Positions 14,777 through 27,166 of a stretch of 64,000 nucleotides of DNA are shown in pieces. The translations under genes and the position numbers were made by a program. This DNA comes from Lycocorax pyrrhopterus obiensis (lineage: Eukaryota > Chordata > Aves > Passeriformes > Paradisaeidae), in NCBI GenBank assembly GCA_014706295.1, contig JACSVZ010000022.1, positions 4,358,830-4,422,829 of the forward strand. Reading direction: 5' to 3'. Under the pieces are notes generated by a model. It was not told the DNA's origin. It worked only from the letters and a program-made list of their open reading frames with translations, and searched no databases. The number at the start of each line of letters is the position of its first letter. Position 1 is the stretch's first letter.

Positions 14777-16434
14777 GCTGCCACCAGCATCACCCAAGAA
14801 AAAACCTTGTGTACAAGGTTGTGGCCATGACCAAACCCCCGCACTGGGGCCTGAAATAACCACTGCATTTGTGGCACAACTCTCTTAGTAGAAGAATTAG
14901 AAGGACACAGCAGTTTCTAGGTATTAAACACTTACAATTCCCTACACTGGGACTTTCCTCTTCCTGGAAGGAAGGAACCAGTCCAGCTTTGGAGCTCAAT
15001 GCCTCATTCAGCACACCTGTAGAGGGGATCAGCAAACCTCTCCAAATGCTCAAGCAATACTTCAGCACATCCCTGGGATGCAGGTGACCTTTGCTATGTG
15101 CTCAGGATTAAACCATTCTCCAACAAGTAGGAGAATGTGGAAAATACGAGTGGGTCACAGGGTAGGGCATGGCTCCCACTGCTCCTCAGAGCGGTGCTGT
15201 GCAGTGGCACTGGCACATTTCACAGGGACCGTGCTTGCAGAACCAGTCCCAGCTGATGCTCACCCCCCCCACAGCTTTGCTACTCTTCATCTACTCTACA
15301 TCCATCTAATTGAAAGCTCTGGTGGAAAAATTTGCTCTTAGAGTCCAGTTTCTGCTTCCCACATTTGCCAAGCCAAGGGCAGGGTAAGGGAGACAGGACA
15401 GTGGTAAACTCTGACTGCCAGGTCAGGAGCAGCAGTTCTGACCTGAGGGCTTGGTGGGGCAGAGACACGACTGAAAACATCACTTTGTGGAAGGTGAGGA
15501 CAGGAGTCACAAATCTGGGAAGTGGTAACTGCACTTCAACAGGGCTTAAGCACTGGATAGCACAGGAAATGTGAAGATCATCGAGGATGCCTGTGCTCTC
15601 AGCACTTCAGCACTTTGAAGGAGAAAACAGTTCAACAACCAAAGGTGGTGTGAGCACAGCAGCCAAGGTGACACAGGAAAACATTTAACCACCTAATATA
15701 GAGAGTGGGCATTGAAGAGTATCAGATGAGTCCCCCCTACTCCAAAACATCTCAAAAATATCAGCCTAAAGCAAGAGACTTCCCAAGTTTGACCCTGTGA
15801 GGAAAAACATGCTCCTACTCTCCCATGGTGCAAAACAGAAGAAAGGAAGACACTGAGTGCTGACCCTTCTACCCACAGAAAGCAACCCAGCTGAAATCAT
15901 GAGTGCTTCCTAGAGGCTTATGTCTCTTCATTTTAAGACACCTGGAAAAGTTGGAAGAGTAAATCCTTTGGAATCCTAAGCCATGTCCAAATGCTGTATA
16001 TGAGACAGGAGATCAGGCTGGATGATAAAGTGGATCCTTCCAGAAGAAATTCACATGGATATGTTCATTTAAATACAGTACGTGCCTCCAAACTGATGGT
16101 CTGAGACCACTTTCCAAAAACCCAACAGCAAACACAAAGAACTGTCCATAAGTGAAATACCTTCAATGATTCCCTCTGGAAAACTTTGAAAATAGGAAAA
16201 GATAGGCTTTACAACGTTTGGTTAAACCCCCTCTGCTCTGCTGCCCTCAAAGCAGAGCTGTGTAGGAATCACTCACCTGCCAATCACTGCTGCTGGAACA
16301 CTTGCAGAAGGCAAATTTTGCTACTGGAAATGTATTTTCTTTCCTTCTGGCTGGAGAGATGTCCTACGTAAGATACTGGCAATGGCAGCTTTCCTGCTCA
16401 CCTTTCTTCACCTCTTGAGCGCAGTAGGGGTCAC

Positions 16435-16640
16435 ATTAGAATCCCAGAATGGTTTGGGTTGGAGGGACCTTAAAACTCATCTCATTCCACCCCCTGCCAT
16501 GGGCAGAGACACCTTCCACTATCCCAGGTTGCTCCAATCCCTGTCCAGCCTGGCCTTGGACACTGCCAGGGATGGGGCAGCCTGTGCCAGGGCCTCACCA
16601 CCCTCACAGGGAAGGATTTCTTCCTGATACCCAATCTAAT
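16435..16640 (-). mobile_element. CR1 LINE 3'-end fragment
   Basis: The plus strand shows the reverse complement of a CR1 tail: gaatcccagaatggtttggg, ttggagggacct, ccccctgccatgggcagaga, caggttgctccaa, gcctggccttggacactgcc and cctcaccaccctcacaggga. About 200 bp remain. It is intergenic. Confidence 0.92.
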
Positions 16641-17559
16641 ATTGTATGATCCTGTCTCTGGGTAACTAATGACTGGGAAGCAAAGTCTTGCTGGTCCTGT
16701 GTAGCCTCCAGTGGATTTTCCCTCTCGAACAAATTACCCTTTTAATTCAGAGATAGTATCTGCCTTGTTTTTTCACCAGGCCCCACACACCCAAGCACCA
16801 CTGCTGGCTCAGCCCTTAGAGCGGGTGGGTGAAGGCATTTCATGGCCCAGCCAGAGCTGTGATTACAGGTCTTTATTTTCACCCTAATAAAAGGTGCAAG
16901 GGCAGATGCCAATGACTCCAATCTGGCACCATCACTTGTGGAGCCTCCTGCCCATAAACACAGGGGAGGGTTCAGTTTTGACCGCATGCTGTCCCACATT
17001 CAGAGCACAAAGGTGTTCTCACCTCCAGGCCGGCCGTTCCAAGAATTCCAGCAGCTCTCCGGCTTCCCTGCAGCCATGCACGGTCCCCGGGCTGGATGGT
17101 GGTGTGCTCCCAGCCCCGTGTTCCCATGGCCTGGATAACTTGAGCCCAGGTTTAAATTACACAGCAGGAAAGGGGTTAAGGTTTAAATAACTGTTTTGTA
17201 TATGAATTAATGTATGTAGTTTTGAGCCAAAATATCTACCATTAATTTTTCCACCTATTTCAGGAGCAGTAAGATACACAAAGTAAAGTTTATTTTGGTA
17301 CTTGGTATACTTCACTCTCATTAAAAATAAATTAATCAGCAAATTCCTACACAGCTCAGCCTTCTTTTATGTAAATACAAGCCAGCTGTAATGAATTACA
17401 AGGCGTTATTATCTCACACACACTGTATAATACTTCACACATAAGAGGTTTCTCTGCTTAGCTCAGCTTTCAACAAAAGCATCTTAAATAAACTGCAAGC
17501 AAGTTGTTTGGGCTGTAATGTTTTCACAGAGAAGGGATACACCTCACACAGAGAGAGGG

Positions 17560-17694
17560 GCTCTTTACATGACTCATTTTATAACAAGTTAAACTGAGGA
17601 AGCTCGCCCTGGAAAAAAAAAATGCCTTTTTTATACACAGAGGGCTCCCTAAAAGAAGATTTTAAAATAAAAAACCACAAGGCAGTGTTTGGGA
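17560..17694. repeat. Unclassified dispersed repeat, copy B
   Basis: Second copy of the element at 13616-13740, in direct orientation about 3.9 kb away. It shares gctctttacatgac, aacaagttaaactgagga, atgccttttttatac, ggctccctaaaagaagat and aaggcagtgtttgg, and carries an extra block (tcattttataa) after the first motif. It could be a local duplication or two insertions of one repeat family. Confidence 0.85.
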
Positions 17695-18824
17695 ACCTCT
17701 GTGCTGCATCCCACTGCTTTTTACATGCAGAAGGAATGGCAAATACTCCCCAACACACACACTATGAAGAAAGCAACTTGAGAAAGAAGAACAGTCACAG
17801 CCAGGCACAGCTACACTTTCACCAGACTAAGGAGTCACAAATACAGGATTAAATTCACAAATTAAGGATTATCACCTTCTACTTTTGCTTAATACTTTTA
17901 TTAGGAATAAATCCTGATTTTATAGGGCTTATTCTTATCAAAAGCACACATGGCACAGAAAACAAACACACTGCAATTTTATCCAGACTGACATTTATTA
18001 TTAACTCAGATTTTGGACAGCAGAGAAATAAAAACTGTTTTTGCCACTGACCTGGAAACAGCCTGGTGAACCTTCCACCCACACAGAGCACCTTGGCCTC
18101 TGCTGATCTCATCAGTGCAGCTCCTGCTCCCCTAATTACTGTGTTGGCATCATTTGCCTGCACAGCCATAGAACGTTTTCACTGGGTTGAAGGATCTTGT
18201 TAAAAAGCCCTGGACCGCTACTCTGGGGGATGGAGGATGGCAGAGTCCTGTCCCAGGGACACAAACAGGGATGTTCTTTTCATAAAGGAATTCCTAGAGC
18301 ACAATTCTACAAAGAACGTGGAAGTATCAGCAAGGCAGACTGAAACATCAAGTACTGAGGCAGCTTTTAGTGCCAGCCCAGCCACAATTGGGGCTTTAAT
18401 CTCCCTAAGACAGCCAAAGTCACAGAGGATTGCTGGGGACTGTGCATTATTCTTTGCATTCTCTTATCCTTGTGCAACAAAGCAGAGAGTTCCTAAAAGG
18501 GATTTTCACAGAAAACCCTTCAGAATCTGTTAAAGCAATTCTTAACTCCACTAAAGCAAAGATGGACCATTCCATCTTGATATCAGGCATTAAAAATATA
18601 TACTTAATATCTAAATATGCAAAGCTCAGATTTGCTTTCACAACCATTCAGGGAGCAGAGGACACCACTGTGTCTGAGTAGCAGCTCTTTAAACAAGGCA
18701 AGGGACAGAAGTGTCTTCTTGAGAGAACTCTACATCATGGTGAATACCTGGTTTCCTAAAGGCAGAAGGCAGCTCTGTCCATTTGTCAGCAAGGGCCACT
18801 CAGGGCCATAAAAAGGACAGAGGT

Positions 18825-19016
18825 TCTTAAAACAATGAGCATTTATTTGCAGGTGAAGATTCGGGAGTACGGCTGTCCAGGAGGCTACTGAGGCACCACG
18901 GATGGGATAGCTAATGAAATGTTTTCCTTCCAACAGCAGACTTTTCTTCCTGACCACACAGCCTCAGCCCAGTCCCATTCCAGGCATGCTTCCCAAGCTG
19001 TTCTGACACGTGGATC
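18825..19016 (-). other. UQCC1: UQCC1 3' UTR
   Basis: About 190 nt lie between the stop codon and the inferred cleavage site. No open continuation or further exon is needed. The boundary at 18825 is inferred from the AATAAA position, not seen directly. Confidence 0.7.
18842..18847 (-). promoter_or_regulatory. UQCC1 polyadenylation signal AATAAA
   Basis: The plus strand reads TTTATT, giving AATAAA on the gene strand about 170 nt after the UQCC1 stop. It is followed about 20 nt on by gtcctttttatgg, a suitable T-rich downstream element. The cleavage site is therefore near 18825. It is the first AATAAA after the stop codon, so I take it as the main signal. Confidence 0.75.
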
Positions 19017-19151
19017 TCAGAGTCCTTCATCGTTGTAAACAGGGGACAGGGGCTTGAGGATGCTGCGGGCGTTGCTCTCCACCAGCGGCCGCCAGCTCAC
19101 CTCGCCCGTGAGCAGCAGGTCCTCCCCGCTCAGCGCGTCCAGGTGCTGCAC
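19017..19151 (-). CDS. UQCC1: UQCC1 coding exon 10 (C-terminus)
   Basis: Forty-four codons plus TGA encode VQHLDALSGEDLLLTGEVSW, then RPLVESNARSILKPL and the terminal SPVYNDEGL. The human C-terminus, from memory, reads LLLTGEVSWRPLVEKNPQSI and ends NDEGL, so identity is very high. The acceptor is gcttgcag, phase 0, joining to exon 9 as YVRKQ-VQHLD. The exon is GC-rich compared with its flanks. Confidence 0.97.
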   Translation of the reverse strand: MQHLDALSGEDLLLTGEVSWRPLVESNARSILKPLSPVYNDEGL

Positions 19152-19274
19152 CTGCAAGCACAGCAAGTCACTGCCACGTGTCCCATCGCCCAGCCAGCTC
19201 CCTTAGCAGCTACACAAACACCCTTCTTTCCAAAATACAAGCACAACAGGGAGATTTCAGCCTACTCTGCCATT

Positions 19275-19945
19275 TGTGTGAGGCAGACCTAAAAAGATCA
19301 CTTCCGACTGCGAAGCGTCATGGAAAGGCCAGGATAAGGATCTGCAGATCCTCTGGAGTTACCTGCGTCACTAATGCCTTAGCTAATGCCTCCTCTGAAG
19401 GTTTGGCAACTGGGCAAAGAGGAGCCACGCAAAGCTGCCCTGAGTCACTTCATCCTGATGCCATAATGACTTTTGTCTTTTCTTTTATACCCCTGTTATA
19501 CCTTTTTACACCTTCTGTATTCTTGGTGCTTTAGCCTACATCCTTGGACTTGTTTGTCAAACTAGGAGACTGAACATTTTAGAAGCTTCGTAGTCAGGGA
19601 TCAGTGTGCCCCAGACCCCAAGGTCCTCTCCAGAACACATTTTGTAAACTGAGATAGAACCATCCAGGGGAAGGTTCCTTGGGGAGGGGGGGCTCACTTG
19701 AGCCTCTCACTGGGGAATCTTTGATAGATCTGCTAATTAGTAACACCTATAATGAGATACCAGATCTATCGTGGGTGTGCATTGCGGTGTGCATGGAGGT
19801 GCATTCGACCTGGACGTGGTGCACCTAAGGATCCTTAAAATAAATACCAAGGTAAAATCCCTTTTTCCCTTCTAACCGTGTTTGACTCTTGATTTTAAAA
19901 CCAGGATAAAGCATCAGTCCTGGTGGTTACTGCAGGGGACACTGC
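19275..19945 (+). mobile_element. Probable solo LTR of an avian ERVK-like endogenous retrovirus
   Basis: The segment matches my memory of avian class II LTRs: gaagcgtcatggaaaggcca, ttttgtcttttcttttatac, tgctttagcctacatccttg, gacttgtttgtcaaactagg, ggtgtgcatggaggtgcatt, a polyadenylation signal AATAAA at 19839-19844, then gtgtttgactcttgatttta as U5. No gag, pol or env sequence adjoins, so it reads as a solo LTR. The exact ends and target-site duplication are not clear. It is antisense to UQCC1. Confidence 0.65.
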
Positions 19946-20063
19946 CCAGACCAGAACCCCATGGAGAGCTCCCATCCTTCACACAACTGAGGCTTTAGCT
20001 ACAGAAAAATGGCCCTCATCATACATCAGAGGGTCACCTTGCTGCAACTGGTCACCCTAAATA

Positions 20064-20106
20064 TGGAAAAAGGGAGGGGGGAAAGAAAAAAAAAAGAAAA
20101 AAGTCC
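20064..20106. repeat. Polypurine low-complexity run
   Basis: A nearly pure A/G stretch (aaaaagggaggggggaaaga followed by A runs) lies in UQCC1 intron 9. It has no coding or structural role that I can support. Confidence 0.75.
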
Positions 20107-21977
20107 CTCAAGGATCAGTCAAAGGCAAACCCACCACCATTAGCTCGGGAAGGCTGGGAGAGCTGACCAGGGCCACAGTACATGTTGTCCTGTCAGTAGG
20201 TTCTCCTCTGGCATCCACTAATAGCCATTGTTAAAGACAGGATCCACAAGAAACTGTTGGGACAACCTGCTACACAGTGTCACTGGAAACGAAGGATAAT
20301 TCAACAAGGAGTTTCTCAACAGGGGAATGAACGCACCCATGGCCACAGAGGGCCACACTGGAAAGCCACCTAACCACAATGTCCTTTTCCTGACAGTCAC
20401 CACCAGCAGCTTCCCCAAGAGGAGTTAAACACAGCACACAATGCTCTTTTCCTTGTTCATTTTCCCTCCCTCACAAAATCAGTTCATTCACAGATTTTGA
20501 GTCTGAAGTGGTTGTGGATTTAATAGCCCTGGGCAAACTTTTCTTCCATAAACCTTGCCAGTGGCTTTGGAACTCACGTGCAATTGCAGCACCCCAACCA
20601 ACAGTGGCAATGTTCTGCCCCCACATTCCTGTGTCACTGAACACCTTTCCTTGCTCACCTTTCACATGCCTTTGGGATTTCCCAGAGCTGTCTCCCATTC
20701 TTTCTCCCTTTCTTTCTCGGCAGGGGATTCTACTCATCGCTAATAAAGGAGCTGTTTCACTGTCACCCTTAGTGTTCCTCTCTGAGCCTTCTTCAGTTAA
20801 CATTTTATCTGTTCTGATGGTCAGCACCTGAACCAAACACATTATTCCAGCTCACAAGGGTACCAGGGATGTAAAGCTGGCACCACAGCACTATTTTATC
20901 CTCTATTCCTTCCCTAGTAGTTCTGAGTATTTGTTTTACATTTTTTTAACCACTATTAAGTGCTGACATTTTGATAATAAAATTGTTATCTCAAGGCCTC
21001 ATTCCTGCATGGTAACAGTTCAGAGCTCATTGGTACATATGTGAAGCTGACTATGTTTTCCTCAAGTGCACCACTTGTCTGCAGGAATGACCTGTCTGCA
21101 TAGAACCTGTGCTGACTCCTCCCCAATGTACCACATTTTCCTCCCTGACCACTCTTTCCTATTCAACTGCTGATTGCTTCAGACCTATCCTTTGCTTGAA
21201 TATCCAGAAGTGCAACAAATTCACCATCTGGCAAGAAATTATCCCAGATTACATACTTTTTATATGTGTTTGCCCCCAGCAAACTTTCCTACAGCCTCAC
21301 CATTGAGCATCAGCAACCTTCAGCATTAAATTAAGCCTGTCCCTCCCGAGAACTCTCTGGCATTTCCAAAGTGTCCTCAGTCCCTTAGGAAGCTCAGCCC
21401 TTTATTTCCCAGTTTCTCAGACACACACTGAAATACTGTCTCTCCATACCTCTGTCTGATGCTGAATATAGTATTGGAAACATTACAGAGAATGATGTTC
21501 TGAAAGTTCTGGTCTTCAACTTCCTGTCCAACACCCTCCACTTTTCCTCCATAACCTCTCGCACCCCTTTTCTTTGGTGCCCACATGGACTCTATCCCAC
21601 TAACATTTCCCACAGATCTGGTTCACAAACCTCCTCGGGGCTGAGAGGACAAACACTACTCAGTATTGTCTCCTCCAGGTAATAACTGAAAGAAACAGAA
21701 AGAATTCTGGAAAACAAACCCTTTTGCTTCGTTTCCTCAAAGGTCACCAAAAGGTTTTCAAGCTCTATGTGCTATTTCACTGTGAAGAGAATCCCAACTC
21801 TCTTAACATTGATAATAACTCTATAACAAGTTGCAGCCTATTTCTGAAACATTTTGTCAAGCCCCTCCATAGCATGGGTCCAGAAACAGATGAGCAGGAC
21901 TGCTTTCAATATTCCATTAATTTCTCTGCAGCCATTTGTCACCAAACTGCAGTAATGATCTGTTTTTTCTGGTGACC

Positions 21978-22246
21978 AGGGACAGGACCCGAGGAACGGC
22001 TGGAGGTGTGTCAGGGAGGGTTAGGTTGGACATCAGGAAAACGTTGTTCTTCCCCCCAGAGGGTGCTGGGGCACTAACCAGGCTCCCCAGGGAATGGGCA
22101 CGGCCCCAAGGCTGCCAGAGCTCCAGGAGTGTTTGGACACTGCTCTCAGGCACGGGGTGGGGTTGTTGGGGTGTCTGTGCAGGGCCAGAAGCTGGACTGG
22201 ATGATCCTCGAGGGCCTCCTCCAGCTTAGGACATTCCACGACTCTA
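21978..22246 (+). mobile_element. CR1 LINE 3'-end fragment
   Basis: The sense-oriented tail includes caggacccgaggaacggctg, ggttaggttggacatcagga, gggtgctggggcactaacca, ggctccccagggaatgggca, ctgctctcaggcacggggtg and ggatgatcctcgagggcc. It ends at attccacgactctat. It lies about 160 bp from the donor of UQCC1 exon 9, antisense to the gene. Confidence 0.92.
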
Positions 22247-22405
22247 TAATAAATGTCATCCAGTTTTCAGATTTTTACCTTCTCCTTACAAATGATCACT
22301 GAATATTAAAATCAGACTTATTTATGAGAACTGAGTTGCATATGCAAGCAATAAAAGAAGGCACTCCACGTCCTGAAGCAGAGGCTGAGGAGAGCGGGGC
22401 TGTAC

Positions 22406-22519
22406 CTGTTTGCGCACGTACTCCACCAGCAACTCCAGGTGCCGAGGGTCATCACAGTTCCTGTTAAAAAGGTTTCTCCAAAGAGCTGCTGCCAGAACAT
22501 GATCATCACACAAGATTCC
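22406..22519 (-). CDS. UQCC1: UQCC1 coding exon 9 (chaperone domain)
   Basis: Thirty-eight codons encode [19 protein letters not shown], then [19 protein letters not shown]. From memory the human segment is GILSDDHGLAAALWRTFFN with [14 protein letters not shown] identical. DDH-LAAALWR and the PRHLE block are the most conserved part of the Ubiq_cyt_C_chap domain. The exon is phase 0 at both ends, with a ccctttag acceptor and gtacag donor. Confidence 0.97.
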
Positions 22520-23877
22520 CTAAAGGGAAGTACAGAGGGGGATTAAAAACTGCATGTGAAGAAGGTCTGAACACAAGACACCCCCATTCGTGTACTTGGC
22601 CCCTGGCCACAGCACCTGTCCCAGAGCCCACAGCTGCCATGGGCTCTGCACATGGAAAGGCAGCAACATCACTCTTTCCCAGAATGGAAAAACAACCCTG
22701 GCCTTAAATTAATTTACAGAGCAGCCTGTAACCAATTTTCTGGCAAGTTAATTTGGAAAAAACCTGGGTCAGGGTATTCCTAACGTTGGAGTTGATAACT
22801 GCATTTCTATGTTATGAAATCTTTACCATAAAAATGGTGATCTTACAGAGAAGGCAGCAGCACCTCATGGGAATGTGTGAAGCCTGTGACACTTTAAAAA
22901 GAAAAATTAAAGGATACTTAATCCAATATTGCAGAACTGTAGTCTGGAGTTTGCTATTTTTCTTTGCTTTATCACTTTTCATTCTAAATGAGAGAAAAAT
23001 ACTGCTCATCAAGAACTATCTAGATTTTTCCAGTTAAATCTAATATTAGCTTTGTTTTATACAAGAACCACATCCATTAATGTTATTTGTCCAAATTCTC
23101 TTGAACTTTTATTGTCTTTTTAGATTATGTGGTGTTGTCACTACAGGCTCATAACTCCTATCTTCTGCTGACACATTTGCCAAAGGCAAAAGACTTTAAA
23201 ATATCCAGTTAAAAATAAAAAAGGTCAACATGTCTTTAATCAAATCAAATATTTTGTTTCTAAAAAGACTGTCAACAAAACACAGGCAGACACATCCTGG
23301 CTTAAAACTAGATTAAATCTTGCATGTGTAACACTGTCCACAACTCTATGAGGTTACATGTACAATATATTAATAATGCAAATCACTGTGCAAAAAAATA
23401 ATATCACAATGTGAATAAGAGCATCTGAAGAGCAACACTCACTAGAGCAAAAAAATGATGTAATTGTATTTTCCTCTTGAAAGCCCTGCAGACACTTGTG
23501 CAGAGTGGTGCTTTTGCCTCCCTGTATTATTAGGTACTGCCTAGAAATAAACTCCCCATAAATACTCTATAAATCCTCTCTTTGCTTTCAAAGTACAGCT
23601 AAGTACAACAGGATTCAGAGGGAGGAAACGATATAGTGATGGCCAAGCAGGGATGGTGAAGCAGCACAAAGAACACCCCACCTTCCACACCCCATGGTTT
23701 AAATCCATATGCTCTGTGCTTTCTGGTTTCCTCAAAGAACTTTCATTCAAGGCTGCTTCCCTAACATAATATTTCTCCAAAGAAATGGACAGTGAATGTT
23801 TTACCCATCTGGACTATTCTGTGTTCAGGAATTAGATGGTCTATTTGTTGTACATTCCCTGAAAACAGCTACCTTAC
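22520..23877 (-). other. UQCC1 intron 8
   Basis: The 1.36 kb AT-rich intron has a gtaagg donor and a ccctttag acceptor. I see no mobile element or other feature in it. The 94-codon plus-strand frame at 22753-23037 has no family resemblance. Confidence 0.9.
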
Positions 23878-23955
23878 CTCATCGTATCCAAACAGAGCTG
23901 CATAGAAACTTTCTACCATCCTTTTCAAGTCTTCTTTTAGAACAGCAGAATTAAT
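23878..23955 (-). CDS. UQCC1: UQCC1 coding exon 8
   Basis: Twenty-six codons encode INSAVLKEDLKRMVESFYAA, then LFGYDE. The human equivalent ends FYAAILGYDE, so the C-terminal half is conserved while the N-terminal half is the most diverged part of the protein. The acceptor tttttcag follows a strong T tract. The donor is gtaagg and both ends are phase 0, joining to exon 9 as GYDE-GIL. Confidence 0.95.
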
Positions 23956-26874
23956 CTGAAAAACAAACCAGAAAACCATCAGTACAGGCTCTAAGGAAGA
24001 TGTGAGGAGAAAATATTCCCAGTTTCACTGTGAGTGGACAAAGAACCACCGGTGCCCCAGCCCACCTCACTGAGATTTGGCTGTGAGCAAGAGTCAGTCA
24101 CTTTGGAAGCCCCCGTGACACAGCTCTGTTAATTCTGACACAACTGAGGTTGGGGTTACTCAATACACAACTGGCAGGAACATCCCCAGCCAACAGCTCT
24201 GCCAACAGCTGCAGGAGTGGAGAGAAAATGCTGCTGGGGGAGCATGAAGCAAGGCTGCCCTTGCAGTGGCAGCACAGCCCAAGAGCATGGAGACCCCTCT
24301 GTAGTTTAACTATTGAGCAGCTATTCCAGACCTTCATTCATTGATAGAAACTCAAAGGTTTTTCAGCTTTTTTTCCCCAAAGCACAGACTGCAGGGCTGG
24401 ATGTTCTTCTACAGAAGAAGTACTGGAATGCTAAAGACAGAGACACCACCCTGCCACTGCTCCTCCTGTGCTGTCCAGACAGACTCTCAGCCAGCAGGAA
24501 CATGAATTCTGCCTCTCCAGCATCTCTAGCAGCTCAAACTTACAAGTTTTTGATTATGACTAAATTTCTTTCAGAGTCTGTGATGACCCAGCAACCTCCC
24601 CCATGCTCTAAGTGTGACTCAGTCCAGGTTCCACACTGACCTTTAAATTTAGTAACTGCTTAAGTGTTTGCTGGGTTGGCCTAAGCCACCCATTGGCATG
24701 AGAACTGACCCCATGTGAGCTTAAAATGGGACTGACCAACTGCTGGGTGCAGAGGGACGGCTGAAATGACTCCTGTGCATCCCCCTCATCCGCACTGTCC
24801 ATCTTGCCTGTATTCATTACTTCTACCAACAAAGTGATGCAGTTCCTCTCCCAAGGGCCAGCTACACTTTGGTGACTGCCATGAGGGATCCAAGAGACAC
24901 AAAGCATTTCTTTTCCACAGCTCTCAAATGCTCCAGAAGTACAAATGACAAGGTGCATCAGCCCTGCACACCAGCAGGACACTCAGGTGTGACACTGCAC
25001 TTTGCAGAGACAGGATTTACACACAAGAGACACCAGCCCATCACACCCACCACACTGGGAACCCCTTGTCCTGAACACTCTCTCAGTATCCTTACGAGTG
25101 TTCACCTTGGCAATTACACAACAGCTTTTCTATCAAAATATGAGTTAGTTTCTGCCAAGTGAACAAATTTCCAGTTCATATACTCTTCCCTTAAACCACT
25201 GTCTTTTTTCATCTGATTTTTATAGCAATGCACATAGTGCAAACACAAGGAAAATTCCTTTCATGTCAGTTACTCATATTTTTCCATTAATATAAACTAT
25301 TAAAATTCATGCAGATATTTTATAGGCTATCAAGATTTGGAGACTGGTTATTACTGAATGTTTGAAAAAAGAACTAAACATAAGAAATCAGAGGGTTAAA
25401 TGATGACTGCAACTTCTGTAATGACTTAATTAAATTTTTATTGAGTACATAAACTATGATGTCATTTCTACCCAACCATGCTCAAACCTTCTATGCATGT
25501 CAGAGATCGTGGTTTTTCTCAATAGAACATACTTCTAAATAAGCTGCACTTCTACAGCTCTAATAAGGGGGAGCAGGTCTCATGTAACACACTCAATAAA
25601 TTATCCTTCCATTTTAAACAAACAAATTCCATGAGTTATTATATATTTGCCACGCACTTTTTATGACATAATAAAAATGTTACCTCAAGGATTACTTAAC
25701 ACATACTACAAATGTTACAGCAGGCAACTGCAAGGGGCAAAGAAAACAAATAGTCCCATTACAGAGACAAGTCCTGGACTATACATCCCTGGGGAAGCAG
25801 CTTTCCCTACTAAAAACAAAGAGCAGCAGCTTTAAGTTAGCAAGAAACAGATCGATGAAGGAGATATAACCAAGTTAAACAAACATGGCAATAAATACAT
25901 CTTAAAAGACAGTTTCAGATATAAAATCTGAGTTTGGGGATGGAGCCATATCTTAGGCAATGAAATGAAGGTATATTGCAGTTTCTGAAGAATACAACTG
26001 GCATTGGTCAAGTACAAACATTGAAGGAAAAACTCCTTCTTTATAAATCAAGAAAAATGAGCAAACCCAAATCGGTGTTTGCTGGAAGCGCTTCCTCTTT
26101 CGAAGCTTGTACAAGTTCTTACCACTGGGCAGTTTCAGGATCTGATTGGTCATGATTCTGCTGACTCTTCCACAGTTTGTTATTAAGAAGAAAAACTGCC
26201 AGAGAATTCCAAGTGAGTAATTGCTAATAACAAGGAAAAAAAATCAGTAACATCTGGAGCTCTTCTTGGGACTTTGCCCCTTTGCCTTCCTTGGAACAGC
26301 GCAGTGCAGAACTGTCGCTGGACAGATTTATGTGCTATGGCCCGAGTGACACAGGACTGTGTTAGTTCAAAACAAGGAACCCATTTTTGGTACACATCTC
26401 ACCTTTACAAGACCTCTGAAACAAGGAAATGTACAGCTAACATTATCTTCCTGTTACATGTCACAACTGTTCTCTGAAAGGCTCCATGAGCCCACGTTCT
26501 GCCTGGGGGACAACTGCAGCAAGCAGCTGCTGGATTTTCCATGTCACAGTGAAGAAACCATCTTCAGCCTCAGCGAGTTCATGTGCATCATCCAACAGCC
26601 ACGTGCTGAGAGTGACTCTGCAGCAGACAAGTGACAGCGCCAACTCTCACAGAAGGCTTTGTATTCTAAGAAGGTTTCTAGGGAGGTAAGAGCACATTGC
26701 TCTCCTGCACTGCTGGACACGTAGCAAAGACCTAACACGGGGACATGGTATTTAAAGTGAATGCTGCTCTAGAATCAGTCCATATCAGCATCCTCTGCTG
26801 GATCAAGAGCTTCCTTTGGTAATGAATGTCCTCCTTCTCCCCACGTGCTTTGGCTCACAGTGCAGAGTAGGATC

Positions 26875-27166
26875 AGTGTGCACAAACTGGAAGGTAACAA
26901 ATGACAGGACAAGAGGAACGGCCTCAAGTTGTGTGAGGAGAGGTTTGGATTGGATATGAGGGAAAAGAAACAACAGAAAGTTTTAAAACATTGGCACAGG
27001 CTTCCCAGGGCAGTGGTGGAGTCACCATCCCTGGTTCAAAAAACGTGTGGATGTGGCAGTTGAGGACATGGTTTAATGGTGATCATGGGGGTGGCATTGG
27101 ATTGACTGATGGTGACTGGATGAACTGAATGGTGTTTCCCAATCTTAACCATTCCATGATTCCATG
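26875..27166 (+). mobile_element. CR1 LINE 3' region, diverged
   Basis: The sense-oriented CR1 sequence includes aatgacaggacaagaggaac, ggcctcaagttgtgtgagga, aggtttggattggatatgag, ggcttcccagggcagtggtg, gagtcaccatccctggttca and a terminal accattccatgattccatga. It is an older subfamily than the neighbouring tails. It lies in UQCC1 intron 7, antisense to the gene. Confidence 0.88.

Larger units (their letters stand above)
19152..22405 (-). other. UQCC1 intron 9
   Basis: The 3.25 kb intron runs from a gtacag donor at 22405 to a gcttgcag acceptor at 19152. It carries an ERVK-like LTR close to its 3' end and a CR1 tail close to its 5' end, both antisense to the gene. It also holds a purine run (20064-20106). 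The rest, 20.1-21.95 kb, has no recognisable feature. Confidence 0.9.
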
